Part shown: piece after piece, positions 35,639 to 45,835 of the stretch | Layout of the letters: each line of letters begins with the position of its first letter | How positions within the stretch are numbered: the stretch's first letter is position 1 | Source: Epiperipatus broadwayi | Lineage: Eukaryota > Onychophora > Udeonychophora > Euonychophora > Peripatidae | Assembly (NCBI GenBank): GCA_028023455.1 | Contig: JAQFVV010012420.1 | Span: 4,716,001 to 4,780,000 of the forward strand | Direction: 5' to 3' | Length of the DNA stretch: 64,000 nt | Made by a program: the position numbers and the translations under genes | The notes under the pieces: model-generated | Told to the model about the DNA's origin: nothing | The model's input: the letters and a program-made list of their open reading frames with translations, nothing else | Databases searched by the model: none

Positions 35639-38600
35639 TTATGATTGTGGAGATAATTTTATGAGGCTCCAGGTGGCATTGACTATATCCGCCGGGGCCA
35701 AAGAATGATCTCTCATTTTAATTTTTAGGATTTTATTTTCAAAAAGAGATTTATATTTTCGTGATGTTGGATTAAAAACAAAGTGACATCTTAAGAACCA
35801 GAGAGTAAAAATGATAAAGATGGACAGCCTTATATTGGGAAATATTCCTTTTTGAATATTTTCTATTAAGATGTCACATATTGGTTTAGAATTATAAATG
35901 AGTGTGGATATCAGTTGTCTATATATATGTAAGGCATTGCAGTGATATAAAAAATGTTGCATTGTTTCATCCTCCCTACCACATAAGGGACAGATAGGTT
36001 GAATGTTAGTATATTTCCTCTTATTGAAAAGAAATTCACTTGTTGGCAATGCATCCATGTTAATTTTGATGAGGAAGTCTAAGTATTTAGGTTCTAAATA
36101 CCAAAATTTAAATTTTTGTATTAAAGATTTGTTTGTTAGTTTAAGTGTACTATCTGGTGTTTGAAGCAGATCTAGGTTAGTCATATTTTGATATGCATCC
36201 CAGTACTTAATTTTTGCTGTAAACATATTATCTGGTAATTTGTATTGACATATGTGTTGAATTAGGTTATTAATGAACTTATTGTTAATAGGTGGAGGTG
36301 TGTCAGTAGGAGATATTGGAATGAAAACCTGAAAATTCTGAAAGTTAGTGCAGATTTTAAATAGTGTATTATAGGATTTTTGATAATAAAAGGTATTTAT
36401 TGAATGCAAAGATAAGCCATTAAATTTTGAATGCTTTTGGAGTTTATTAATGCTAATAGAAATTGTCTTCTGGTTCCAGATCAATTTAGTACATAGAGAA
36501 TTGATTTTCTTAATGAATGAGGTTGTGAATTTAATGGTGGGTGAATAGAAATTAATTTTTGGATAGATTAGCATGTTAATTAGAGATATCTTGCTGTGTA
36601 TTGAAAGATAAGCTTTAGTTAGAGAATTAATAATTTTTTGTATAGAAATGATTAATTGATTTTGTATATTTATTCTCATTATATTTACTGATTGATGGAA
36701 GGGTATTCCCAGAAAGTTATGAGGTCGGGTTTCAACTTTTGTTTTAATTGGAGTGCCAGTAAGTATGGACCATGTGGCCATTTTTTCGGGATTGAATTTT
36801 AGAGTATAATCTTTTGTGTATTTTTTTAATATGTTATGTAGTTTTGGTAACAATTTCTGTGAGGGAAGAAAAACAGTTATGTCATCCATGAATGAAATAT
36901 GATTAATTGTACGGTTTAAAAAAATTGTTTGTATTCCCGGTAGTTCAGTTTCAATTTGAAGTAAGAGGGGATTAATGTAGGTGATGAAGAGGAGGGCACT
37001 AAGGGGTGAACCTTGGGGAATTGAATTATGTGGAGTGAATTCTGATGACATTTTTCCATTTAAGGTGATGTGTATGTTTCTATTTATAAAGAGATTAGCT
37101 AAAATATACATAATTGGAATCGGGATTCCATGACTACCAAGCACTTCTAAGAGTTTTTCAATAGGCACAGAATCAAAGGCAGCTTCAATATCTAATTGTA
37201 CTGCAATAGGTGCAGCTTTTCTATGGTGGCGAATGTCATCAGTTAGTGCCCTAAATAAGACATGAGCCTCGGGGATGGATGAGCCTTTTTTGGCAAACTG
37301 AAATTTAGATAGAGTAGGTAATATAAGAGGCTGGATTTTATCTTTAATAATGGATTCTATTATTTTAATGATTAGTGGGGACATAGATATAGGTCTAAGA
37401 TTATTGAGAGGGGAGGGTAGTAAAGGTTTTTTTAGAAAGGGCACTAGTGAGACAGGATAGAGTAGTTCTATACTATGAATTTGATTTGACAAGTAATGTA
37501 GCATATTGTAAATTATGGGAATAGTAAAGTGGCTAAGGTGTTCAAGCAAAAATTTCGGAATGGCATGTGTTCCTGGATGCGAGTTGTTTGGAATAGTTTT
37601 TAACTTATTTGTAATGTCATCTTTAGATATATTAAGGATAGTTTGTGACATACCAAAATAAAGTGGAGCGAGAATTGGCATAGGTAGCTTTTGAAATTTA
37701 GTTTTAAAATATTGTTTAATTGGTGGAAGCATATTTATTCCGGTAATCATTTTATCATTTATTAATATGGATGAGGGTGTGGTTATATTAGAGTTATAGC
37801 CTAATGCCCATTTGATATATGCCCTTGACCAGTCATGGGTGTTTTTTAAAAAAATTTTGGCTTTTTTAATAGAAAGATAATTAGCTAGTGTAAGTTGTGT
37901 CTGTTTGAACTCTTGCTTTAGTAACATTATGGTATTAACTGAATTTGAGCTGGTAGGTGTGCTTTTTAGCTTCATATGCAGTATATCTAATTTTTTGCTA
38001 AGTGCAGTAGGAGAAGGATTTCTTGCAGTATAATGTTTGATGTTAGAAGCTAAAATATTAATGAAGGAAAACCAAGCTTCTGTTGGTTGGAGTGAAAGTA
38101 TGTCAATTTTTTTAAAATAAATGTATGCATTAGATATTATGGCTTCAGGAGCATTTGTTTTTAATAATAAATGGGTGGTATTGTTCAGTAAAAGTGTTGA
38201 GTGTATCTGCATATCTAAATTTAATACGACATTAAGGGCATGATGGTCAGAAAAAGCTACTGGGTTTAGGGAGGGTGTAATTATAAAGTGCAATTCAGGA
38301 GAGTAAAAGAGTAGATCTATTAGTGATGAATGATTTTTAGTGAAAAATGATATTGTATTTGATGAAAATAAACCTTCTGAGCTCATTAGCCTTTTGTTAA
38401 TTTTATGAAGATATTTCATCGTAAAGTCTTGGTATGACATATTAAAGTCACCCAAGAGAATTATGGGGTGTGGATTTGTTGCTAGTGTTAAATTAATTAT
38501 GTTAATAAGCTGGTGTATGAGTATTGGTTGATTATATAAGTATAATGCTATAATATTTATTGTGCATGCTGCATTATGAAGAGTGATGATAATCATGTGT

Positions 38601-38873
38601 TGATCAATATATAAGATGTTGAAAGATTGGAATGGAGAATTCCTATTGATGAGTACTCCTATTCCTGCAGCTGAATAGTTTGATGTGGAAAATCTGGTAT
38701 ATCCAAACTTGGCAAGATGCTGCTCAGGTTTAAAAGGAGAACTTACTGAGCATTTGGTTTCTGTAAAAAAAAAGAATATGTGGTGTGAATTGCCGAATCC
38801 AGCTGGTAATGGCAAACATTCTATGGGGTGAGTTTATCCCTCTGACATTAACTTCAGTAATTGATACTAGCAT
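35639..38873 (-). CDS. LINE A ORF2: AP endonuclease, reverse transcriptase, zinc motif (one homopolymer frameshift)
   Basis: Begins MLVSITEVNVRGINSPHR at 38873. After PHILFF the frame shifts by one base in a run of T (minus) near 38766-38774 and continues as TETKC; about 1,077 codons overall if that base is ignored. Endonuclease motifs: NVRGIN, TETKC, LLGDFNMSYQ and FSDHHALN. Reverse transcriptase: NNLRPISMSPLIIKIIES, QLDIEAAFDSVP (palm Asp), NSIPQGSPLSALLFITYI, SFMDDITVFLPS (catalytic Asp pair, preceded by Met rather than the usual Ala), LKFNPEKM and NFLGIPF. The C-terminus has CPLCGREDETMQHFLYHC (C-x2-C-x7-H-x4-C) and ends TWSLIKLSPQS. It drives target-primed reverse transcription in the nucleus. 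The lesion could be a sequencing error in the homopolymer. Confidence 0.9.
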
Positions 38874-39390
38874 GAGTAATTCTAGATTGTACAATGATTA
38901 TGGTAATTTGTTGTATATGCATAATGTTTGTAGTTGTTAATGATCTTGGTAGTGGAAAGTAAGATTTTATGGAGTAAGTATAGTCATATGAAGACTGGAA
39001 CAGTCTATCCAATGTAACAGTGGGATAGGATGTTAAAGGAAGGTAATAATTTTGTATAGTATATAATGAGAATAGATATAGCATGTTTAATAATAAAAGG
39101 AAAAATGTATTAGTGAGTTTATAATTTATAGATATATGTGTTTGTTTATTATAAAGTTTATGTTTATTTAGTTTACGGGTATAAGATGTAATTATGTGTG
39201 GTTGTTTGTCATGTAGTGTGTGTATAATATTATTAATGTGATATATGTATTTTAGCTGGGTAAGTGTAATCAGCAATGAACCCCTACCAAACATAAAAAT
39301 TAACAAAAAAATCATTACAACAGAGTATTTAACACAAATTGGATAAAATAAAAATAAAATAAAAACGGTTGGATATAGTTCTTCATTCAT
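38854..39390 (-). CDS. LINE A inter-ORF open frame (178 codons), membrane-like
   Basis: The frame starts 9 bases after the ORF1 stop and its stop codon overlaps the first 20 bases of ORF2. The product begins MNEELYPTVFILFLFYPICV and has at least two strongly hydrophobic stretches (VVMIFLLIFMF; FFLLLLNMLYLFSLY), separated by a basic region (TRKLNKHKLYNKQ). In AT-rich DNA 178 codons without a stop is unlikely by chance. LINE-encoded third ORFs are not typical of the endonuclease LINEs I know. Frames in the same place in LINE B (92 codons) and D (109 codons) support it, but sequence conservation is weak. It could equally be a stop-poor UTR. Confidence 0.4.
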   Translation of the reverse strand: MNEELYPTVFILFLFYPICVKYSVVMIFLLIFMFGRGSLLITLTQLKYIYHINNIIHTLHDKQPHIITSYTRKLNKHKLYNKQTHISINYKLTNTFFLLLLNMLYLFSLYTIQNYYLPLTSYPTVTLDRLFQSSYDYTYSIKSYFPLPRSLTTTNIMHIQQITIIIVQSRITHASINY

Positions 39391-39399
39391 GATATATCA

Positions 39400-41265
39400 C
39401 TAAGTTTTGTTTGGTTTAATGTGTCCAGGATAATTTGCATTAGGATTATCTGATGTGTGTTCAGTATTAACTTTTATTTTCTTATGTGTTCTTCTGTGGA
39501 TATCAACACCAGCTAAATATACCTGCTGTTGTGGTGTTGAAGTGGAAGCAACTGAACGCAATTGTCTATCCGAGTGTGTGTCCGTTGGAGTTCCTGTTAT
39601 TTGGAGGTCAGAGTTATTAGATTTTATTTTCTTTTTAAACGGAATGGATTGCTTTGTTGGAGCATGATTCACTGGTGATTTACATTTTATAGCGGTAGAT
39701 TGATTATTATTATCTTGAATCAATTCAGTTACATCAATTCCCTTTTTTCTTTTTGCAATTTTTTTATTTTTTGTTACTAATTGAAACGGAATGGAATCTT
39801 CCGCGAAAATATCTTCAAGCTCACTTGATGAGGATGAGCTAATATTCTCATCATCAAGTTCTGAGTTACTAATTATTGGTACATCCAGGTGTATTGGTAT
39901 TGATTGTTTGTCAGAGATAATCAAGGTTGATGAATCCCGGGTTTGTGGTAACTCCGTTTGGGTATTATCATTATCTCCTGTTTGACTTAAAGTTGGTGTT
40001 ATTTTGATGTTGATATTTTCGTTATATTTTGTTGTATTTAATTGGCTCCAGCAACGATGTGTTCTCGAGTGTTTTAATCCGCATTTTTGACATACTTTGG
40101 TAGGGCAGTCTTGTATTAAATGCGATCGTTGTTTGCAATGAAAGAACTGGGGTGGTAAACCTCTGAAAGTGACGATTACTGGTGAGATGTCTGTTTCATG
40201 TACAGTTGGTATATCACTAGGTGTAACATTCTTGTTTAATGTTATGCTAAACGTCGCAATATTTAAAAATACTGGGATAACTGCATTTTTATCAAGCAGA
40301 TATTTAAAGTTTGTTATTTTCCCGTATTTTGACAGAATTAATTGCAAGTCAATTTCATTAAAATCAATGTGGCAGTTTTTGATTCTTCCTTGTAGAGATA
40401 GGGGTCGCTCCATATCGATGTAACAAAGGATTCTTGAGTTCAAAAATTTAATATTATTTTTGAAAATATTCCTTTGCGTTTTATTATGGAATTCTATGCA
40501 TAAATATCTATTATTAGGATGGTATAATATTTTATAAATAAATGTCCATAATTTTTTTTCAGTCAAAAGTTGATAAAATTCATCCATAGGAAATTTAAAT
40601 AAATCGCATTCCGTGTTTGTAACTGCCATTATTAACGTTTTCTCGCTATGAAATTTTTGGAACGATCTAAAGAGACTTTGAGGTATGGTTTGGTTAAAAT
40701 TATTTGTGTACTGAGCATATAATTCCGAAGTAATTAATTGGGTATCATCTGGTATTATATTTACATTATTTTGTTCATCTTCGTTATCATTTTCTAGGCC
40801 TAATACTTCTGTTAAGTATTCAGTTGAATTTTGCACGTTACTGGTAATATTATCGGCATGAGATTTAACTGCTCTAGCATACGAATTATTTTCTTTTATT
40901 TGATTTTCCTTTAGATCTTGTTTGAAAAAATGTTGATTATTGTCTGATTCTTGCATAAGGTTATTAGCATTAATATTATTAGTTGTTTTCGGTAATTCTG
41001 GGAAACTGTCCATGTTTTCGATAGACTCTTGCATGCTCGTTTGAACGTTAACAGAGCCGAACGTTTTTCTAGGTTTCATTAGCTTTGCTTGCGGTTTCAC
41101 TTGATTGCTAGTTTGAATTGTGTTATTCGATTTATTTTGGTTATTGATTGTAATTTGAACATCTTCAGTTTGAAATAATGAATTATTATTAGACATAACA
41201 GAATTATTTGTAGGCTCACTTACGTTTGTCATTTGATTTAGAAGCAACGAGTCTTTCGACTCCAT
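39400..41265 (-). CDS. LINE A ORF1: RNA-binding protein with zinc knuckles (621 aa)
   Basis: Intact frame. Residues 1-190 are Asn/Ser/Gln-rich and probably disordered. Residues ~200-370 form the conserved folded region (FKFPMDEFYQLLTEKKLW; LQGRIKNCHIDFNEIDL; ATFSITLNKNV), arranged like RRM-type LINE ORF1 proteins. At about 380-415 are the knuckles: FFHCKQRSHLIQDC, in which the first Cys of the C-x2-C-x4-H-x4-C knuckle of LINE B is Phe here, then CQKCGLKHSRTHRC (C-x2-C-x7-H-x-C). An acidic serine run (SSSSSSELED) and a lysine-rich tail follow, with YLAGVDIHRRTHKK near the end. It would bind element RNA and act as a chaperone. The stop is 9 bases before the inter-ORF frame. Confidence 0.9.
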   Translation of the reverse strand: MESKDSLLLNQMTNVSEPTNNSVMSNNNSLFQTEDVQITINNQNKSNNTIQTSNQVKPQAKLMKPRKTFGSVNVQTSMQESIENMDSFPELPKTTNNINANNLMQESDNNQHFFKQDLKENQIKENNSYARAVKSHADNITSNVQNSTEYLTEVLGLENDNEDEQNNVNIIPDDTQLITSELYAQYTNNFNQTIPQSLFRSFQKFHSEKTLIMAVTNTECDLFKFPMDEFYQLLTEKKLWTFIYKILYHPNNRYLCIEFHNKTQRNIFKNNIKFLNSRILCYIDMERPLSLQGRIKNCHIDFNEIDLQLILSKYGKITNFKYLLDKNAVIPVFLNIATFSITLNKNVTPSDIPTVHETDISPVIVTFRGLPPQFFHCKQRSHLIQDCPTKVCQKCGLKHSRTHRCWSQLNTTKYNENINIKITPTLSQTGDNDNTQTELPQTRDSSTLIISDKQSIPIHLDVPIISNSELDDENISSSSSSELEDIFAEDSIPFQLVTKNKKIAKRKKGIDVTELIQDNNNQSTAIKCKSPVNHAPTKQSIPFKKKIKSNNSDLQITGTPTDTHSDRQLRSVASTSTPQQQVYLAGVDIHRRTHKKIKVNTEHTSDNPNANYPGHIKPNKT

Positions 41266-41450
41266 AGTTATAGAACAGATAAATTAAATCTGTCAGATTT
41301 TAAAAAAGGAAGTAGATTTTACCTACCTAATTGTTTATTCCGGTGTAATAAACTATAATGATAAAAGTATCAACCACAAGTAGACTCAAATAGTAGAATT
41401 TCAATGAAAATTTTAAAATTATTTTGGAGCCAAAACGACGTGCTTGTGAG

Positions 41451-41467
41451 GCATGGCGGCCATCTTG

Positions 41468-41468
<1 letters not shown>
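41451..41468 (-). promoter_or_regulatory. YY1-like motif at the 5' end of LINE A
   Basis: On the minus strand the first unique bases after (TAG)n are TCAAGATGGCCGCCATGCC. CAAGATGGCCGC fits the YY1 core CAAGATGGCNGC, and ATGGCCGCCAT is nearly palindromic. In mammalian L1 a YY1 site at the same place fixes the transcription start; the role here is inferred by analogy. Confidence 0.4.
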
Positions 41469-41520
<52 letters not shown>

Positions 41521-41588
41521 CGCTACCACTACTACTACCACTGCTACCGCCACCGCTACCACTACTACTACCACTGCTACCGCTACTG

Positions 41589-41627
<39 letters not shown>

Positions 41628-41655
41628 TTACTGTTACTATTATTATTATTATTAT
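41469..41655. repeat. (CTA)n/(CCA/CCG)n/(ATT)n array at the LINE A 5' end
   Basis: CTA triplets with CCG, CCA and CTG interruptions, grading to ATT, flush against the LINE A 5' end. Open frames (poly-Thr, poly-Tyr) are artefacts. Confidence 0.95.
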
Positions 41656-43245
41656 TTAATATAATAGGATTTTAAGTTTAGAGTAAATAATGATGAACCA
41701 GTAAAATAAAGTATTCTAAAGAAATGCTTTTATTTATTATTGAAGTTTTATTAATATTTTATGGATATTTTATTAAGTATTAAAAGTATTTTGTGGAGAG
41801 CCACAACAACATTAAGACTATTATGAAGTTTAGAATTAAATTGAAAAGATTTAATTGTTTATTATCATCTGCGTTGATTATCATTTAGATAAGTATTTTT
41901 TCTATGAATTGAAAATTGTCCTTCATTTTGGAGAGCTTTAAACATTTTTAACATTTAAAAATTAGTATCAATAGGCTTTTTTATTAAGATGACAGATGTA
42001 AAAAAAAAAGATCAAATAGATGTTTTATGTAAATAAAATTCAGATGAGAATTACAGGTGTGAATGATGAAATAATTCAGTCATTTATTGCATATCATCTC
42101 ACTTGAAAAATACAAATCATTAAAAATTGAACTCTGAAATCCACTACTTTACTATTGCACTAATACATGCAAGGTATCCAGCTTGATAATTGTAGAGATG
42201 AGTGTAACAAAGTGTCATGTAAGATTGACTGAACTTATAAAAGGGTTAGGATAAAAATAAATGCAAATAAAACTAAAGCAAAGGTAGGGTAAAATAACTT
42301 TGCATCAGAGTACTATGACCAGTGATAACAATTAAGCAGCATTGCTAGTGGTTGCCATTGATATCCTGCTTCTTCATACAATTTATTCTAGCCCCTCAAT
42401 TTTAGAATATAGCAAAAAGTTAATAAATTATAATATCACTAAGATGACTGCTATATTAAAAAATAGATGAGGAAAATAATTATTATTCAAAAAAATATAA
42501 AAAATGTTAGATCTTTTCAATATTTGAAAAGTTGACTAGTTGATAATGGAAATCTTAATGTTAAAAAAGTAGAATCAGAATTGCAATATTAAAATTTTTT
42601 TTTAATAAAGAGGCCATTTTATGGATCAATGAAGTTAAATTTGAAAAAGACTTTTAAAGTGAGTTTAGTTAGGTGCATTATGAAGAGAAAAAAGACTGAA
42701 ATGGAATATATGAGGAAAAAATAATAAAATTTATGTGGAAAATGATTAGAAATATTTGATTAAAAATAGGCAAACGGCTACTTTTATTTGAAAATAAAGC
42801 AAAAGGCAGAACCGATTGTAAAGAATTGCATAATTTTGTGAGTGGAGACACCTTTGAGCACTTAACTTATGATAATGTCCACTGAAAAATTAAAATAAAC
42901 ATATTTTCCAAAATCTTTAAAAATAAGGCCTTTAATTTTTCTTTTTTAAAAAAAAAAATATATATATATAATTATTTCGCACAAAAATTAAGATTAATTC
43001 ATATGAATGATTTATTGTTCATATACATATGAAATAGTACAAGTAGTAATAGTAATAACAATAATAATAATACTAAAACCGTTTTTGATTAATATATTGC
43101 ATATAAATTTTTCTAAACGTAAATCTTTATTATTCTAAAATATATAAAACAGCAATTTCCCTCGCTTTTTATAATACTTCTAAAAAATATTATTTAAGAA
43201 GTATCCTTTAATATCCTTTATACATCAACAATATTTTCTACTTAC
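41656..43245. other. probable RSPH14 intron 2, AT-rich
   Basis: Lies 3' of RSPH14 exon 2 on the minus strand. I found no exon 3 candidate here; the protein after the split Gly codon should continue with an ENLK-type armadillo helix. Confidence 0.45.
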
Positions 43246-43351
43246 CAACTTCAATAGCTTCATTAATATGCTCAGGATCATGTAAATGATCACAAAGTGC
43301 CATCAGAGCCCTCTGTTTTACAATTAGAGTAGGGTCATGTAATTCGCGATT
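43246..43351 (-). CDS. RSPH14: RSPH14 coding exon 2
   Basis: On the minus strand TTTTGATAG (acceptor) precedes the exon, and GTAAGTAG (donor) follows it. The 106-nt exon encodes NRELHDPTLIVKQRALMALC and continues DHLHDPEHINEAIEV plus the first base of the next codon. It joins exon 1 in phase 0. From family knowledge, vertebrate RSPH14 (formerly RTDR1) has RQKALMALCDLMHDPE at this point, directly after LPKLNEEL. RSPH14 is an armadillo-repeat radial-spoke protein of motile cilia and sperm flagella; this exon starts the first armadillo helices. CpG in the exon (TCGCGAATT) stands out from the intron. Confidence 0.9.
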
Positions 43352-45044
43352 CTATCAAAAAAAATGTTGAAGATTAGAATCAAAGACTTATAATCAAATA
43401 TGTATATTTTAATAAAAAACTAAAATATATTTGTTAGCAATTACAGGCATGATATATAGTTAAATTTCCATGAACTTTAAGTCAGACAAAAATATTATCA
43501 TTACATGATATGATTTCAATTGCATTATCAATTTTAATTGGTTATTTGCCTAATTATATCATGGTTAATATTTATTTAGAGAAGTACACGTAAATTCTCA
43601 TTATACTATCAATGTTATATATATATTGTATCATTCTAATTGGTGCAAATAGGTTAGAAAGGGTTTGAAATGTGGTTATTTTTTTAAAAAAAAAAAAATC
43701 AGGTGATTTTCTAATATATAATTATGATGTTATAGGTATTAGGAGTTCAAACTTCATAAATAGGAGTCAGTGAAGATATATTAAATAGTTTAGTTATTTT
43801 AAGATAAATTAAATTAACACTATAAAATAATATATTAGTTTAAAGATAAGATTAATTTATATTTATTATATTCAAAAGATATTATAATAATATAATGGCT
43901 TAATTTTAATAGTAAATATTTTATATAATATGTTTGAAATAATTATTTCGTTTAAAATATTATTTAAATGATTGTCAAATTAATATTAGTCTAGAATGTT
44001 CTGAAAGTGTCACATGGTCTAAGGTTTTGTGTGAGCTTTCAAGAGTTTAAAAATGAAAAGTTTGATTTTTAGCTTGTTAAAAAAATTTGATACATAATAA
44101 AATGTAGCAAAAATTAGATATAAAGATAATGTTTTAAAAGTAATAATTACGAATTTTATTATTTTGTTTAAATGTAATACTTTATTTTAAAATCAATTTA
44201 GAGTCATTAAAAGATTTAAATAGTTTAAATAAAAATAAATTGTTTTAATAAAAATATTTATTATTTATAAGTGATAAATAAATTGATGTAATATTTTTAA
44301 AAAATTATGATTCATAATTTTAAAACTTAATTTAAAAAATGATATTGATTTTGTTATGTAAATTAGTAAGTATTTTACAAGCAGAATTAATCAATGAAAT
44401 CACTAGATTAGATCAGTATAAAAGCAAAGTTTCAGTCCAGTGTGATAAAAACTTAAAAATTTTACTTTTATCAAGAAATCAAATATTCTTTTAAGATAGA
44501 CAAAAAAAAAACAACAACAACTAAATGGTTAGTTACTGCAGAATATCATGACATATTAGCAAAAGAGGTGTCAGACTGACCTTCAAACTGGGAAATTTCT
44601 TTGAGACTATCATTCTACCACTGCATTAAATCTCACAGCATAAATTGATTAAAATGGAAAATCTTACACTAATCAAAACTTCTCAGAAATGAATACAATT
44701 CCTGGATAAAGACTGCAATGGTTAAAAATAGTAAAAATAAAACTGAAAGACCAGCATTAAGTCAGGCAATTCAATTATAATAATAACAGATATGTCATTC
44801 AAAAGCCTAATGTGGGAATTAGAATGTATTTTATAGTAACTATTATAATTTCAAAAGCTATAACCATAACATGAATATAGGCTAAAAAATTTAGCAATTA
44901 CTGTTGCTATATAGTGTAATTAGTAATGAAATTTGCTGCAGTTTATATAGAAAATTAAAAAATGTAACTAAGATGAAAATACATTTATGTAAATTAAATA
45001 TGATAATAATAGCAAAAATGATATTTCTATTTAATAGAACTCAC
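43352..45044 (-). other. RSPH14 intron 1 (coding), about 1.69 kb
   Basis: GT...AG intron, AT-rich, with no recognised repeat. A stretch at about 44560-44650 weakly resembles an antisense tRNA-like A-box but was not supported. Confidence 0.75.
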
Positions 45045-45168
45045 CAATTTTGGCAATGCCCTTAATCCAAAAGCTAGAGGAACTCTTGTTGGATCAATGT
45101 GAGGAGGATATTTAGCAGATACTCTGGCTAATGCCATTTTATTATATATCAACTTAAATATTTTTAGT
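45045..45168 (-). CDS. RSPH14: RSPH14 coding exon 1 (start codon at 45137)
   Basis: The minus-strand ATG at 45137 opens MALARVSAKYPPHIDPTRVP followed by LAFGLRALPKL (31 codons), then the donor GTGAGTTC at 45044. From family knowledge the vertebrate protein begins MAHARISLYMPPDIDPTKAA and continues AFGCRALPKL, so the start and boundary agree. Upstream, TTTTTATTTTAG at about 45180-45169 looks like a splice acceptor. Bases 45168-45138 would then be 5' UTR, and a further non-coding exon should lie above 45180. It forms a split CDS with 43246-43351. Confidence 0.9.
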
Positions 45169-45354
45169 CTAAAATAAAAAAAAAAACATTAATGTTACTA
45201 TAACTTTATCATGAATAAATAGACTCAGCAAAATTTAAATAAAAATGTATAATAAAAAAAGTTTCAATTTTTACTGCCTTAGGTATCTCTTATTAACTCT
45301 TAATATTTTTATAAATACTGCAAAATATGTATGAATGTATTCAAAAATAATACA

Positions 45355-45835
45355 AGTATTTTCCTGAAGGTTTGTGGTGATAGTATTATAGTTGTATTTA
45401 TATATTGATTATTTCCATCATTTAGTATTGAATATTGAATGTCTTTAAAAAAATTTAACTTTAGTTAAATTTTCAAAATATATTAAATTGTTAGTAATAG
45501 CACACAGTTAGTATATGCACAGTGTTTGGAGAGGTGTTATTTTCCTTTCTTCTTCAGTTGGTTAGAGTGTTACCTTAAAATTTAATATTCAGGAATCTAA
45601 GAGTCCAGGTTTGATTCTCATGCTAGTACTGTCACTAGTCAGTCCAGCAACACCTGAAGTAGAGAGGAGAATAATACCTCTCAAAACATTGTGCATATAC
45701 TAACTTATGTGCTATCATTAGCAGTTGAATATACTTTGAAAATTTAAATAAAGTTAAATTTTTATAAAGACATTCAAAACTCAATACTAGATGACAGAAA
45801 TACTCCAATATATAAAAACAACTAATACTAATATA
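45355..45835. repeat. SINE pair in inverted orientation
   Basis: A complete plus-strand copy of the SINE seen at 18850-19153 starts about 45553: A-box AGTTGGTTAGAGTGT, B-box CAGGTTTGATTC, body GAATAATACCTCTCAAAA and GTGCTATCATTAGCAG. Directly upstream, 45355-45552 is an antisense copy of the body without the head (AAACCTTCAGG relic first, GAGAGGTGTTATT last). The arms pair over about 185 bp. The open frames 45635-45889 and 45787-46005 (minus) lie in the SINE and have no domain. Confidence 0.85.

Larger units (their letters stand above)
35388..41468 (-). mobile_element. LINE A, full-length, nearly intact
   Basis: 6.1-kb non-LTR retrotransposon on the minus strand: 5' UTR (41468-41266) beginning CAAGATGGCCGCCATGCC, ORF1 (41265-39400), a 178-codon inter-ORF frame (39390-38854), ORF2 (38873-35639) and a 3' UTR of about 250 bp ending in AAAAACTTTTTAAAAC and a (TAG)n tail. 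The only clear lesion in the two main ORFs is one extra base in an A/T-run near 38766-38774. An AP endonuclease, no RNase H, a CCHC-type ORF1 and a C-terminal CCHC in ORF2 suggest the I/R1/Jockey or Tx1/L1 groups; I cannot assign the clade. Confidence 0.9.

Noticed and set aside
44560-44650. Antisense tRNA-like stretch in RSPH14 intron
   Set aside because: A-box weak, B-box matches too few positions, no tail or target duplication.
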